Assembly (NCBI GenBank): GCA_029237695.1
Contig: CM055265.1
Span: 114,550,067-114,614,066 of the forward strand
DNA length: 64,000 nucleotides
Direction: 5' to 3'
Origin: Conchocele bisecta
Lineage: Eukaryota; Mollusca; Bivalvia; Lucinida; Thyasiridae
Below the pieces are notes generated by a model, which was given only the letters and a program-made list of their open reading frames with translations, did no database searches and had not been told where the DNA came from. Positions 24,438 to 35,654 of this stretch are shown here, piece after piece. How positions within the stretch are numbered: the first letter of the stretch is position 1; every line of letters begins with the position of its first letter. The position numbers were made by a program, and so were the translations under genes.

Positions 24438-25012
24438 GACTACTGGTACCGTACCTACTATCTCTGCAACCGCAAGTCGGATTGACTTGAACTTCATATG
24501 CTTAATAGTCATCATCCATATTTTAATTCAGTGGCCCGCTCATGCTGCCCCTTACCGAATATCAAGGTCAAATGACAGAGAAGTTTGTGTTCATGTTTTT
24601 TTTGCGTTAAAGTTTTTTAGGGGTACATCCATCAGTGTCACTGCAGCGCTCCAGATACGTTTGGTGTCTAAAGAGTATTATACCTTCATATTACAAATTC
24701 AATGCATTGTTTACTTTTACAAATGTATTATAGGTTTTCTTCTTTACTAAATAGGGAACATATGATAAAAATAAAACGTATTAAAAAAATCTCTTACTTG
24801 AGCTGCAAAAGACAAACACTGTTTGCTTTTTGCAGCTCAACTAAGTAAATTTCAACTTTATTACAGTATTTTCGCTACTCAATTTTAAAATCAATGCATA
24901 TTTTCGCATTGCTGTGAGTATTTTCAATTTTTGGGATCCCACTTTTGATAATTAATGCATATTCTACTAAAATAAGTACGTACAATATGCCAATATATAT
25001 ATATGCACCTTA
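24438..25012. repeat. Repeat K block and PAL-J copy, type 2
   Basis: 24438-24647 is repeat K (TCGGATTGACTTGAACTTCA, TATCAAGGTCAAATGAC). 24648-25012 is PAL-J type 2, with the hairpin TTGAGCTGCAAAAGACAAAC/GTTTGCTTTTTGCAGCTCAA. Confidence 0.6.
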
Positions 25013-25014
25013 TC

Positions 25015-25321
25015 AGTAGCAGATTTCACCAAAATTGCAAGGTATACTTATCTAGGAAAGTATACTTTGAGGGAGTAATCATTTATTTTTTCCAATATGC
25101 ATTATTTCATATAGAACTAACCACTGCATATATTTGATAATTAAGAGTATGCAGAATTATTATACTGAATTTATTACATTATCACAGCCAAAATGGCTGT
25201 GATAATGTAATAAATTCAGTATAATAAAAATTAATAAATTTATCCTTAAATTGAATATTTCTCCCTCAAAGTATACTTTGCTAGCTAAGTATACTTTGCA
25301 ATGCTAGTGAAATAGGCTACT
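25015..25321. repeat. PAL-B, full length, 38 bp before exon 2
   Basis: Both ends and the perfect core are present; the right end AATAGGCTAC stops at 25320. Confidence 0.85.
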
Positions 25322-25359
25322 GGTGCTCTGTAATACTGGTTTCTTGCTTAACCTTGCAG

Positions 25360-25549
25360 GCTTTCTTCTCCTGTCAGCATGGTCTTGGGTGATTCTCTGT
25401 GCGCCAGACTTCTTTTCTTGGAACTTTGCCTTTGTGGTTGTCAACGTCATTCAGACGTTGTTTTTACTCTACCGCCTCCGACAGATGCGATTCCCGAAGG
25501 AATATGAAGACCTGTATTCTAGCGTCTTCCAACCAATGAAAGTGTCGAG
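25360..25549 (+). CDS. BVES: BVES-like exon 2: membrane segments 2-3 and start of Popeye domain
   Basis: Residues 73-135 plus two bases. It opens after ACCTTGCAG and closes GAG|GTAACG. The product runs GFLLLSAWSW, then CAPDFFSWNF, then a third hydrophobic segment ending LFLLYRLRQM. EEYEDLYSSVFQP-like sequence follows (here KEYEDLYSSVFQPMKV), the conserved linker into the cytoplasmic Popeye domain. A PAL-B element ends only 38 bp before the acceptor, so the polypyrimidine/branch region is partly repeat-flanked. Confidence 0.95.
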
Positions 25550-25749
25550 GTAACGTGAGCCATTATCACCCATTACCATGTCAAGGTAACCTGAGCCATT
25601 ATCCATCCATTCCGAGTTGTCTTATTAGATTGTCGTGTTCTGTTTGTCCATTACTGGCGCCATTTTTGTCTAGCCCACTTGCGGAAAGGCGAGACACAGT
25701 GAATCACTATGTGGACACACCCGGACGTCGCTGTGACCACTAATAATAC

Positions 25750-26205
25750 GGGTGTCTGTGTCCGTCCAGATTCTGCATTAATGCTTTTACATACCTTATA
25801 TCTCCGATTTACATGTACTTTAAATTTCAAGTACTTTATCATCATGCATAGTTTTAACTTATAACCTACCCATGGGTCAACCTTCACAAAGTCAAGGTCA
25901 GATGACTTTTTACATACCTTTTATCTCCACACACCTTTCTCTGATTTAGTTCAAATACTTCCTTATTTACATCCATATGTGACCCTCATGCTCAAGGTCA
26001 TATGACCTTAAAATTTATGTTAAAGTTTTACAAATGTGATTTAAAGTTTTGACATACCTTAAATCTCAGCATTCTTAACTGTGATTTACTTCAAACTTCA
26101 TATGCTTCTTTATCATCATCTATAGTTTTATGTACACCATCAATGTTGCACACCCACATACCCAAGTTCAAGGTCAATTGGCTTAAAAAGTTGCGTTAAC
26201 ACAGA
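25750..26205 (+). repeat. Repeat K block, two units
   Basis: Two units of about 200 bp, each with TTTACATACCTT(A/T)TATCTC followed by a TCAAGGTCA site (25891, 25992, 26168). Confidence 0.55.
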
Positions 26206-26206
26206 G

Positions 26207-26555
26207 CTCCAGATAATCTTTGTGTCTAAAGCGTACTATACCGATTTCAAAATCATTGCATATTTTTCTTTTACAAATGGATTATTGATTTTCTTCATTA
26301 ATACTAAATAAGGAACAAATGATAAAAAAAAATATAAAACATTTAAACATTCACTTACATTCACTGTTTGCTTTTTGCAGCTCAACTAAGTTAATTTTCA
26401 GACAGTATTTTCACTACTCAATTTGAAAATCATTGTGTATTTTCACGTTGCTGTGCGTATTTTGTACTCCCACTTTTGATAATCAATGTGTATTCAGCTA
26501 AAATAATTGTGTAAAATACGCCTATACGCACCTTATCTGGAGCTCCGTAACATTT
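26207..26555. repeat. PAL-J copy, type 2, centre arm lost
   Basis: Matches 24648-25012 but keeps only one arm of the TTTGCAGCTCAA hairpin. Confidence 0.6.
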
Positions 26556-26727
26556 TTACAAATTTAAATACCGTATATAATTCTATATATTTCTAAAATT
26601 CAATTAGTTAATAACACCCTTACATCATTGTTCTTCTGATAATTTGTTTGAACTTTGTAATGGTTATTGACACTGTGTTTGTATTCCCTGTGTAATACAT
26701 GTACACAGGTGGACGACTCGAACCTAC

Positions 26728-27316
26728 TGTCCGTTTCACGAAAGCTGCCCAAATTTTACGGCTATATAGACAATTCAAAAACAATATTTTTTTTGATAGT
26801 ATTAAATTAAAAGCAAATTTAAAATGAGCCTTCTTTTTATTTCACGAAATTTGGTCAAATACCGGTATTGGTTTTATTACGAAAAAATGATTTGTCTATG
26901 GGAATTTAACATGGGGGAAAAAGGTAGAGGAGTTGTGGGAGGAGTCAAAAAACGATTTTTTTTGGAAATTGACTCCGAAACCTAGCTAGATAGCTTGGAA
27001 ATTATCTAACTAAGAAAACAAAAGTTAAATTTTAAAAATCGGTCCAGTATTTCTGAAATTCTAAAAAAATTTCCCCACGTTAAATCCCCATACACTGTAG
27101 ACATCTTCACTCCACTCCGTGAAGATGTCTATGGGGATTTAACATGGGGAAATTTTGTTTTCGCAATAAAATCAATATTTGACCAAATTTCACGAAATAA
27201 AAAGAAGGCTCATTCTTAAATTTTCCTTTAATTTAATATCGAAAAAAAATTTGTTTTTGAATTGTCTATATAGCCGTAAAATTTGGGCAGCTTTCGTGAA
27301 ACAGACAGTAGGACTG
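26728..27316. repeat. PAL-I, ~590-bp palindrome
   Basis: GTTTCACGAAAGCTGCCCAA and its inverse end the element; the centre is GACATCTTCACTCC/GTGAAGATGTC. The arms pair over most of their length. Confidence 0.8.
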
Positions 27317-27381
27317 GTCCCATGATTTTGCGGAATACACTGTATATAAATGACTGACAGTTATACAGCACATAGCCTGAC

Positions 27382-27637
27382 CAGTAGCCGGTTTCATCAA
27401 AATTGCAAAGTATACATGCCTATCAAAGTATACTTTGAGGGAGTAATCATTTATTTTTCCCAAAATGCATTATTTCATATAGAACTAACAACTGCATATA
27501 TTTGATGATTAAAAGTATGCAGAATTATTATTCAGTATAATAAAAAAAAAAAGATTTATCCTAAAATTGAAAATTTCTCCCTCAAGTATACTTTGCTAGA
27601 AAAGTATACTTTGCAATGTTGGTGAAATAGGCTACAG
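27382..27637. repeat. PAL-B, core deleted
   Basis: Both ends are intact but the TTATCACAGCC hairpin is gone; GAATTATTATTCAGTATAAT marks the deletion. Confidence 0.75.
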
Positions 27638-27727
27638 ATTACTTGTTAACCATGTTGACCTGGGTCAATGTTGATCGCAATCATTTTAAGATAACATATA
27701 TGGTTGTCATGGGACCCTTTATTGGCT

Positions 27728-27995
27728 TTATGTAAGACACAGGTGGAAGACTCCGACCTAGGACCCAATACTTCGCTCATTTTGAAAACGTTACCCCACC
27801 CACCAATTTCCATACACTATACAGTACAGCCTTTTCCAAGGCTGTACTGTATAGTGTATGGCAATCTCAAGACTACTGTACAGTACAGCCTTGGAAAAGA
27901 CTGTACTGTATAGTGTATGGAAATGGGTGGGTGGGGTAACGTTTTCCAAATGAGCCAAGTATTGGATCTTAGGTCCGAGTCTTCCACCTGTGGTG
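27728..27995. repeat. Compound palindrome of 268 bp
   Basis: Outer arms CACAGGTGGAAGACTC and GAGTCTTCCACCTGTG. Inside, CATACACTATACAGTACAGC and inverses occur four times, so several alternative stems can form. Confidence 0.7.
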
Positions 27996-28074
27996 TACTA
28001 TATCAAGGGGGCATATTGCTTTGCTTAACATTCATTCAACATGGGCTTACCCTAACAGTTTCATAATACATTGT

Positions 28075-28590
28075 CAGGGCTCCAGTTAAGGTACGTATTG
28101 GCATATTTTACGCACTCATTTTAGCAGAATGCGCACTGGGCCCGGTTGCTCAAAACATCCGTTAGCTTAACGGACTGTTAAATCACAGTCTCTTAAGCTA
28201 ACTGGTGTTTTGAACAACTGGGCCCTGATTAGCAAAAGTGGGAGTACAAAATACTCACACCAATGTGAAAATACGCATTGATTTTCAAATTGAGTAGTGA
28301 AAATACTGTACTGTAGAAGTTTAAAATTTACTTTAATAGTTGAGCTGCAAAAAGCAAACACTTTTTTGCAGCTCAAATAAGTGAATTTTTAAATGTGTTT
28401 TATTTTTTTATCATTTGTTCCCTATTTAATATTAGGAAGAACATCAAGAATACATTTATGAAAATAAAATACGCATAGAATATGAAATCTGATGGTATAT
28501 TGGATTTACATTTATTGAGCATAGGCTGCATATGCTCAATAAATGTAAATCCATAACCCTTTTGTTACAAAACTTATCTGGAGCTCTGCA
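28075..28590 (-). repeat. PAL-J type 2 copy carrying a solo PAL-A core
   Basis: Inverted relative to 24648-25012. A PAL-A core of 52 bp without ends lies at 28501-28552; after it the PAL-J end AACTTATCTGGAGCTCTG resumes. A small ATCCGTTAGCTTAACGGA palindrome lies at 28158. Confidence 0.65.
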
Positions 28591-28636
28591 TTGTATTGCC
28601 TGTTTTTGGATATTTTCTATGTAGCCAGAAAATCCG

Positions 28637-28900
28637 GTTAACCCTTTCAACACTACAGAGTGACCAGGGCTTCTAAAATTTTCAGTTTACCGGTTCTGGA
28701 CCAATTTTTGAACTCTTGGACCGATTGAGATTTGAAAACTAGTCTTAAAAATAGGTCCGAGAATTGGATCTACACTGTTTGCAAACATTGAGAAAGTGGT
28801 CTGTAGTACAGACCACTTTCTCAATGTTTGAAAACAGCGTAGATCCATGTGATTCGGCTCACAACGAGCCATCTCATCAGGATCTGCACTGTTTGTGGAT
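28637..28900. repeat. PAL-F copy, rearranged
   Basis: Starts TTAACCCTTTCAACACT. Its middle holds the hairpin GAGAAAGTGGTCTGTAG/ACCACTTTCTC, not seen in other copies. Confidence 0.55.
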
Positions 28901-28903
28901 ATA

Positions 28904-29145
28904 TACGGATTTTGATTTTGTTGCTTCGGACATCTATGTAAGTAATATCATTAAATACGTTTACAATATTTACATTATTTTCCATAAATGGCGTTGACAA
29001 AATGTTCAGAGTTCATGCGGAATTATATTTATAATTTTTGTCAACTTTTGACTTTATTTATAAAAAAATCTTGTAAATTTTGTAAACATATTTAATGAAA
29101 TTACGCAGATGTCCAAAGGTACAAAATCACATGGCGTGTCTCATA
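28904..29145. repeat. PAL-O copy
   Basis: Same arms and length as 9466-9703; directly follows PAL-F. Confidence 0.7.
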
Positions 29146-29394
29146 TGATCTGCTGCTGGAATGTTAAGCCTTTTCGCCTGTTCTCTCATGGTGCATCACA
29201 AGGAAGTGAATACTAAATTGGGCTTGATAAAGTGGGCTTAGATAATGAGATTGTGGTCTCCCAATGTCCGAGTACCAAATTACGGATTGTGATTTGATTC
29301 CCCATTGGACCTAATCAGTCAATATCCTTGAATCAGTGTGACAGTACTATAGATGTTTTGTATGTAGGGGTTCTTACATGGTGGATATACAGGG

Positions 29395-29850
29395 CTCCAG
29401 ATAATTAGTAATTGAGTATTGTCACTCCATCATTATTGAAGCAATTGTGTATTTCAAAATTTTAATTTTGTAAAATAAAATCACACTACTGTTTACACAT
29501 CAGCAGACCGCAATTATTGAATAGTTTGCTTCCAAATGAAAACATGAAAACATTTGATGCATATATACATGTATATTATTTTAAATAAATAGTGTTTAAA
29601 CTAAATGAAAACATTTCTTGGTATTTCAATAGAATTGTCTCCTTGGAGACAATTCTAATGAAATAGCAAGATGTGTTTTCATGGGAAAATAAGAAAAATA
29701 TGCTATAATTGTGGTCTGTTTATTGTTTTCTGCAAGATGATAAAGATACCACAAATTTTTCATTGCTTTTTGATACTCACTACTTCAATTGGGTTTTTGT
29801 CAATTTTAATTGTGTGTTTAAGCAATTACGCGCCTTATCTGGAGCTCTGG
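29395..29850. repeat. PAL-J copy, type 1, full length
   Basis: Ends GGCTCCAGATAATTAGTAAT and CGCCTTATCTGGAGCTC are inverted; a partial duplication of AAATGAAAACAT lies at 29535-29610. Confidence 0.7.
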
Positions 29851-30127
29851 ATATATGCTATTTATTAGACATGTTTACTGGTTTTGTAAGAAACGAGGAT
29901 TTGCCTTTTTTCTTGGGAAGGGACATCAGTTAGCAACTGCAATGGCAGAAATGCATAACAATATTATCTCCCCTGTTTGTCACAGTTTCTAGTAGTTTAT
30001 ACTTGAATGCAACAAAAACCTTTTGGAATTCGATCAAATTAAATGGTGTGCTTTGTTTGTACAGGTCATTTGCAGTGCATAAAGCGAAAACAGCATAATG
30101 CACATCTTAGACCTTTAACCTTTAACC

Positions 30128-30326
30128 TTTAACCCTTTCAAAACTACAGACCTTTATCATAATGTTTGCAAACAGTGTAGATCCAGATGAGCCGGCTCGT
30201 AACGAGCCGTCTCATCAGGATCTGCACCATTTGTGGATATTTTCAATATCCCTTTCTGATAAATGGAATAGTCTGAAAAGTGACATGTGAGTGTCCAATC
30301 CAGTTAACTATGGTGAAAGGGTTAAG
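30128..30326. repeat. PAL-F copy just before exon 3
   Basis: TTAACCCTTTCAAAACTACA to GGTGAAAGGGTTAAG; its right end is 28 bp from the exon 3 acceptor. Confidence 0.75.
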
Positions 30327-30353
30327 AGGAGATGTTTCTGCTTGTTATTACAG

Positions 30354-30476
30354 GGGTCTCTTTAAGAAGCTAGTACACCCGGACATTGCTATCCTGTCAT
30401 CGCTGAGTGTAGGTGACTCGTATGCTGTGCAGTCAGCCAGTAAGACGGACAAGCTGGGCATGCTACTCAATGGCAG
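30354..30476 (+). CDS. BVES: BVES-like exon 3: Popeye domain, N-terminal half
   Basis: Residues 136 (split) to 176 plus two bases. It encodes LFKKLVHP, LSSLSVGDSYAVQ and DKLGMLLNG, matching the family pattern of a VFKRLV-like helix, a beta strand with Y-A, and D-[KR]-L-[SG]-x-L-L-x-G. The acceptor is TTATTACAG. The only donor that keeps exon 4 in frame is AG|GCGAGT at 30477, a GC rather than GT donor. The open frame runs on to 30507 only because the intron start lacks a stop. Confidence 0.92.
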
Positions 30477-30671
30477 GCGAGTGTTCATGATTAAAAAGCA
30501 TTGTTAGCATGTTATTGAATTTTGTGCATGAACTCAGGTTGTTTGGTTGGTCGAAGCTGAGCTGTGCTCGGTCTCAGTCAATGCTGCCAATTTATTTTGA
30601 GTATGGATTTGGATTACACATACACATGCACATGCCCAAAGGCCTTTTGAATTCATAAAACTGAACATTTA

Positions 30672-30910
30672 ACCCTTTCAATACCACAGACCTCTATAGA
30701 GACAATGTTTGCAAACAGTGCAGATCCAGATGAGCCGGCTCGTAACGAGCCGTCTCATCAGGATCTCCACTGTTTGTTAATAGTTATCAAATTTGAAAAA
30801 ATTACCCTTTCTGAAGAATGGAATAGCCTGAAAATTTGAATGGACCAATGAAATAGCATGAAACAATGGCATGGAACAGCCCATTAAGTTACTTGGTGTT
30901 GAAAGGGTTA
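30672..30910. repeat. PAL-F copy after exon 3
   Basis: TTAACCCTTTCAATACCACA to GTTGAAAGGGTTAA, with the GCCGGCTCGTAACGAGCCGT centre. Confidence 0.75.
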
Positions 30911-31104
30911 ATGGATATTTCCATTTCAAATAAACAGAAAATAAAACCGTTATTTATTAATTTTTTACCTACAAAAACATAAACTAATTAAAAAAACTAA
31001 TAACAACACAAATTTAATGAATATTATATAAAAAAAAACACCATTTCTGTCTGATGGGATGCCCAAACTCGCAACGTTCCGGTGGTTAACGTCACGCATG
31101 TCAT

Positions 31105-31295
31105 TATAGGAATGAATGGCCTTTTTGTGGAATTTATCGGGGTATAAACTTGGAAAAAGCCACTTTAGCAATAGGCGATAAAAATAAAAATTGGCGATAA
31201 AAAATTACAATTTTCGAGAATTTATTTTTTTTTTTTTTTTCTTTTTGAAAATTGTAATTTTTTATCGCCAATTGTTTATTTTTATCCTATTGGTT
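31105..31295. repeat. PAL-C fragment joined to PAL-N
   Basis: 31105-31163 is the first arm of a PAL-C hairpin, cut off at CTTGGAAA. PAL-N (31164-31290) follows, with ATTGGCGATAAAAAATTAC arms around a T run. A similar PAL-N lies at 41680-41790. Confidence 0.65.
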
Positions 31296-31655
31296 ATTAT
31301 AGGAATGAATGGCCTTTTTGTGGAATTTATCGGGGTATGAACTTGGAAAAGTCGCGGGAATACTGGACGAAGGCCGGAAGGCCTTGTCCAGTATTCCCGC
31401 GACTTTTCCAAGTTTATATCCCCGATAAATTCCACAAAAAGGCCATTCATTCCTTATAATTCCAGCATTTGAATTAAATTCATCAAGAAAATGTGTTTAT
31501 TTTCCGTTTTCTTAAGAATTATTTTAACTGCGCCTCACGGTTACGGAAAGTAGTTCGGCGTTGGAGTTTACTGGGATATAAATTTTGAACAGAGACTTGC
31601 TACGGACCAATGAAATGTTAGGGAATTGTGTAAATATTTTTGTGCTGGAATTATT
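31296..31655 (+). repeat. PAL-C copy
   Basis: Complete, directly after PAL-N. Confidence 0.8.
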
Positions 31656-31917
31656 GTATGGTATCTTCCCCTAAACTCGCACGTCCCGTGGCGATCTTTG
31701 AACATTCAGGCTTTGTTGTCCATCTATATTGACAGAGCATTGAAAAACGAAGGTTATGCATTCAATCACAATGAATTGTTTTACAAAGCAGCACCAAACA
31801 TACTATCATAGTAGTTCCATGCCACTGGTCTTTCAGATGAGGCTTAACACCAAGGTTCCATCTCTATATGGTATATGTTGCTGGAACGTTAAACCCATTC
31901 ACTTTCACTTTTCTCAG

Positions 31918-32300
31918 GAATGGATTATGATCTAGGGGTAGAGCATTGGACTTCTATGGCCCGTTTCACTAAACTTTGTACGACTACAATGTTTGTACAT
32001 GTAAATGCAAATTTAGGATTGTCTGGCAATTTCAATTGACGGATTTACATTTATTGAGCATAGGCTGCATGCAGCCTATGCTCAATAAATGTAAATCCAA
32101 TAATTGTTTACAAGAAAACACTGTTCATGTGAAATTTACAGACTATCATAATTTTGCACTTGCGAACATTTTAGTCGTACTAAGTTTACCCGCAGCACTG
32201 GAGGTTGTGAATAAATCCCCATCCTAGGTGTCAAAAATACTTTCATAGTATTTCAATCCTGCTTGTCTCTTGGATGAGACTTTGAATCAATGCCCCATCT
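31918..32300 (+). mobile_element. SINE-T copy split by a PAL-A insertion
   Basis: The head (GGTAGAGCATTGGACTTC, to 31955) and the body (GGAGGTTGTG, then GGTGTCAAAAATAC, from about 32196) are separated by a PAL-A element at 31958-32188. A further SINE-T 3' part precedes it at 31820-31915. Confidence 0.6.
31958..32188. repeat. PAL-A with core, right end lost
   Basis: Starts GGCCCGTTTCACTAAAC; the right side ends in GTCGTACTAAGTTTA before returning to SINE-T. Confidence 0.75.
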
Positions 32301-32308
32301 CTGTAGCT

Positions 32309-32534
32309 GGGTGTGACTGGAGAAACGGGTCTTATGGGTTTTGCAACCATTGCAGATCCAGATCAGCCTGTGCATTCGCACAGTCTGATCAGGATCTGCA
32401 TTGTTGGCCATTCCATCAATAAAACACCCGGCATGGTTCTAACAAGCAATATAGATGGTTATCAGGCGATAGGGATGTGGTATGTGATCAGGAGCTGGTC
32501 ATTAATACCCCCATTTCTCCAGTCACAGCCACAT
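32309..32534 (+). repeat. PAL-D copy
   Basis: Complete; the 107-aa frame across it is a by-product. Confidence 0.7.
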
Positions 32535-32602
32535 ATGACTTCAGCTGTGGCTGGGACATTAAACACATTCACTTTCACATGCAAAGAAGACAACTCAGAG
32601 TT

Positions 32603-32851
32603 CAGGGGGTCGTTTCAATACATTTTGTACGATTAAATGTTCATAAGTGCAAAAATATAATACATGTCTGTAAATTTCAAATTAACAATTATTTGTTGTA
32701 AACGATTATTGGATTTACATTTATTGAGCATAGGCTGCATATGCAGCCTATGCTCAATAAATGTAAATCCACCAATTGAAATTTCCAGACGATCCTAATT
32801 TTGCACATACGAACATTTTAGTCGTACAAAGTTTAGTGAAACGGGCCCCTG
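32603..32851. repeat. PAL-A with core hairpin
   Basis: Left end CAGGGGGTCGTTTCAATACA is diverged; right end GTGAAACGGGCCCCTG is exact. Confidence 0.8.
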
Positions 32852-32879
32852 TACTTTTGCAGTTATTCATTATTATTGA

Positions 32880-33330
32880 CACTGCTCACAGCCGTGTTCA
32901 AGCGTACAACGCATGCTGTTTGACCATGGCTGTGGACAATGTTCATTCCGTGGTCAAGCCAACACGTACGTAATGCCTGTGTTTCATGACATTACCAGTT
33001 CACAACAGTCGCACTGAAATTTTGAAATTGATGCGGCTGCATCACGCGACGTGCATTGCGGCCCAAGAATATGTGTGTGTAAATCAGCTGTTTGAATGGA
33101 GCAGATCAAGTTATCAAAGTACCGAAAGTACTGCAAATGCATGTATGGTCAAATTGCATCATATTTCCGACGAAAATGTAACAATAACGTTTGCTGTGGC
33201 ACGAGGGAACTGTTTGAACCCGCAGCCTACGGCCTTGAGGTTCAAACAGTTCCCTCATGCCACGACAAACGTTTACCCACGGCTGGACATTGTCGAGCCT
33301 TATAATGGCCCACAAAGTGCACAGCTACAT
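32880..33330. repeat. Palindromic repeat around a 149-aa open frame
   Basis: GGCACGAGGGAACTGTTTGA and TCAAACAGTTCCCTCATGCC pair at the centre (33197-33263). The outer ATTCCGTGGTCAAGC region resembles 35262-35345. The open frame spans the hairpin and reads like no protein. Confidence 0.55.
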
Positions 33331-33349
33331 CAGTGCATTGTATATGAGA

Positions 33350-33610
33350 CAAGCCATGTGATTTTGTACCTAACGAAACGTGTGCTTTTTCATGAAATAT
33401 ATTTACAAAATGTATTACATGTATATTTTCCGTAAATGATGTAAAAAAAATTGTGAAATTTTCATAGCAAATTCAGAAGTCAAATGCTAGGAAAATATTG
33501 TCAACCTTCGACATAGATTATGGAAAATATCACAGTTTCTGTAAAATATTTTTCATGAAAAATCACACATTTTCTTTATGTACAAAATCCAATAACTTGT
33601 CTCATATGTG
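33350..33610. repeat. PAL-O copy, diverged
   Basis: GTGATTTTGTACCTAACG and its partner near 33575-33605, with AAAATATTGTCAACCTTCG inside. Confidence 0.6.
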
Positions 33611-33745
33611 GTCGGCGATGGTATACTAGAAAAAAAGTTGTTACCCCGCTCCATACCTCTCACAAGGTAGATAACATATCGGAGGTGAATTATTGTAGCT
33701 ACATGACCAAGGACACATTTCCAGTTTACTGCTCCGTGTTTTCAG

Positions 33746-33851
33746 TATGAAGGTGTACAGCCATGACAACATACTGCACTTCATCCATGCGAAGGACTTC
33801 ATTGACTCGCCGGAGTTTGAATCGTGCGTTACGGGTGAGGAAAAGTATCAG
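33746..33851 (+). CDS. BVES: BVES-like exon 4: cAMP-pocket DSPE motif
   Basis: Residues 177 (split) to 212. After TTTTCAG it encodes MKVYSHDNILHFIH and then DFIDSPEFES. D197-S198-P199-E200 is the hallmark Popeye phosphate-binding motif. The exon ends EEKYQ at CAG|GTAGAG, in phase 0. It is 106 nt long, too short to stand out as an open frame; homology to Popeye proteins and the phase match on both sides support it. A PAL-B element starts about 67 bp downstream. Confidence 0.95.
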
Positions 33852-33917
33852 GTAGAGACATACAGAATACCAAGCTAACATCTTTTTATATCAAGTTTAT
33901 CATGTGAGGCACAATAT

Positions 33918-34225
33918 CAGTAGCCTATTTCACCAACATTGCAAAGTATACTTATCTAGCAAAGTATACTTTGAGGGAGAAATTTTCAATTTAATGATAA
34001 TTTTTTTAATTTTGATTATACTGAATTTATTTCATTATCACAGACATTTTGGCTGTGATAATGTAATAAATTCAGTATAATAATTCTGCATACTTTTAAT
34101 CATCAAATATATGTAATCGTTAGTTCTATATGAAATAATGCATTTCGGGAAAAATAAATGATTACTCCCTCAAAGTATACTTTGCTAGATAAGTATGCTA
34201 AGCAGTTTTGATGAAATCTGCTACT
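33918..34225. repeat. PAL-B, full length, 67 bp after exon 4
   Basis: Starts CAGTAGCCTATTTCACC and ends ATGAAATCTGCTACTG. Confidence 0.85.
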
Positions 34226-34239
34226 GGTATAGATTTAGA

Positions 34240-34560
34240 CTGCCAGGCCAATTTAGGAAATGCGTAGGAATTCCAAGTCTTGTCGAGAGATTCCTACCGT
34301 TTCTGAGTCGAGCTTTGGAGAATTTCTGCTTGATGTGAAGATAGGGAATACATGTACTATGCTAGTGTTTTTTTGATATCATGTTTATCAGGTAAGACCA
34401 AGAAACACGTAGAAATTCTGAAGTTTACCAAAAAATCCTACCGTTTCCAAGCCAGAAGAATGTCTATTTAATTAACATGAACATATAAAAAGAACAAAGT
34501 AAAATATTTTGATACCTCGTTTATTAGGCCAGGCTGGGAAACGCATAGGAATTATTAGTC
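34240..34560. repeat. PAL-H fragments, three
   Basis: GGAAATGCGTAGGAATTCC (34257), GAAACACGTAGAAATTC (34402) and GGGAAACGCATAGGAATTA (34536) are related half-elements in close succession. Confidence 0.5.
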
Positions 34561-34581
34561 AACAAAAGACACTAGCCTTAT

Positions 34582-34794
34582 TTAACCCTTAGACTGCGGG
34601 AAACGAAAATTGTCGTCTGCTGTTGTTTTATATTTTGTCTTCATTTTCAATAATAACATGGTTAGACAGCACTTTTGAATCATTTCCATTGGAAATGATT
34701 CAAAAGTGTGGTCAAACCATACTGTTGGTGAGAAAAATGGAAAACAAAAAATGAACAGCAGACGACAAATTTTAATTCAGCATTGGAAGGGTTA
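34582..34794. repeat. PAL-E copy, 115 bp before exon 5
   Basis: TTAACCCTTAGACTGCGGGA to GGAAGGGTTA; the centre TTTCCATTGGAAA is an exact palindrome. Confidence 0.75.
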
Positions 34795-34908
34795 CGCGAA
34801 ACTATGAAATATGATTTGTGAGTACATGTAACAAAAAATTGATATGGTCAAACCTGCAATGAGAAAGAAAGAAGCGTCACCGCTAGATTGCCACCATTGC
34901 TGTTGTAG

Positions 34909-35067
34909 GTTTCGATCATAGCCGATACTGAGTGCCAGTATATTTGCTGGCCGCGGCAAAGCTTCGAGTTCCTGCTGATGAAAGAACCATTCCTGGCTAG
35001 AGTGGTGAACACGATCATTGGCCGAGATATCGCGAACAAACTGTATGATCTGAACGATCGGGTCAAG
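34909..35067 (+). CDS. BVES: BVES-like exon 5: end of Popeye domain
   Basis: Residues 213-265, phase 0 at both ends, acceptor TGTTGTAG and donor AAG|GTGAGT. It begins VSIIAD, which completes the second cAMP-site motif across the junction (YQ|VSI, compare FQVT in vertebrates). CQYICWPR, EPFLARVV and IIGRDIANKLYDLND follow, among the most conserved parts of the family. An alternative donor six bases upstream (CGG|GTCAAG) would also keep frame but removes two residues. The frames read on the opposite strand here are shadows. Confidence 0.95.
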
Positions 35068-35330
35068 GTGAGTTGATGATTCGAACCAGGCTCCGAGAAC
35101 ATTTACAAATCTGTTTAGCACTCAATAGCTCAATTATTCGAAGAATAGCTGATGAGGTCACCCTGGCGTTGACATGGGTGTTGGTGTCCTGTTAATGCTT
35201 TTGGGCAAGTTGTGTCGTCAACATTGTTAGGTCCACAGTCATCATACTTGCACATTGCTACATGGTTTCCGTTGTTTGCACATACGTGCAAACAAATAGC
35301 GCGTGCTGTTTGCATATGGCTTTAGGCAAT

Positions 35331-35432
35331 GCTCATTCCGGGGCCGCGCGTAATGGAAGTGCCTTCATGACGTCACTACGCGGAAGTGCCTTCATGACGT
35401 CACTACTTCATGACGTTCATGACACGGCCCCG
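35331..35432. repeat. Palindrome holding a 27-bp tandem repeat with CRE sites
   Basis: CATTCCGGGGCCG and CGGCCCCGGAATA bracket two copies of GGAAGTGCCTTCATGACGTC. Each holds TGACGTCA, the full cAMP response element; a third TGACGT follows. Confidence 0.7.
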
Positions 35433-35654
35433 GAATATGCATACGGAAAATTATCTACGTGAATGGGACGATTTCTAAAAGTACTGAAAATACTGAATAT
35501 AATGCTCAAATTACATCAGTTTTGTGTTGGAAATGTAACAATAACGTTTGATCATGTCCAGCCGTGTGCAATGAAGTTTCTCTAAACAATATTCAGACTA
35601 ACTACAGAAGTACTGCTGCTAAATTTTGTATTCAAAGGTACATGTCCATTCTAC

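Noticed and set aside
32986..33435. 149-residue open frame
   Set aside because: It spans a strong hairpin and repeat sequence; no motif, and no conserved frame in related repeat copies.
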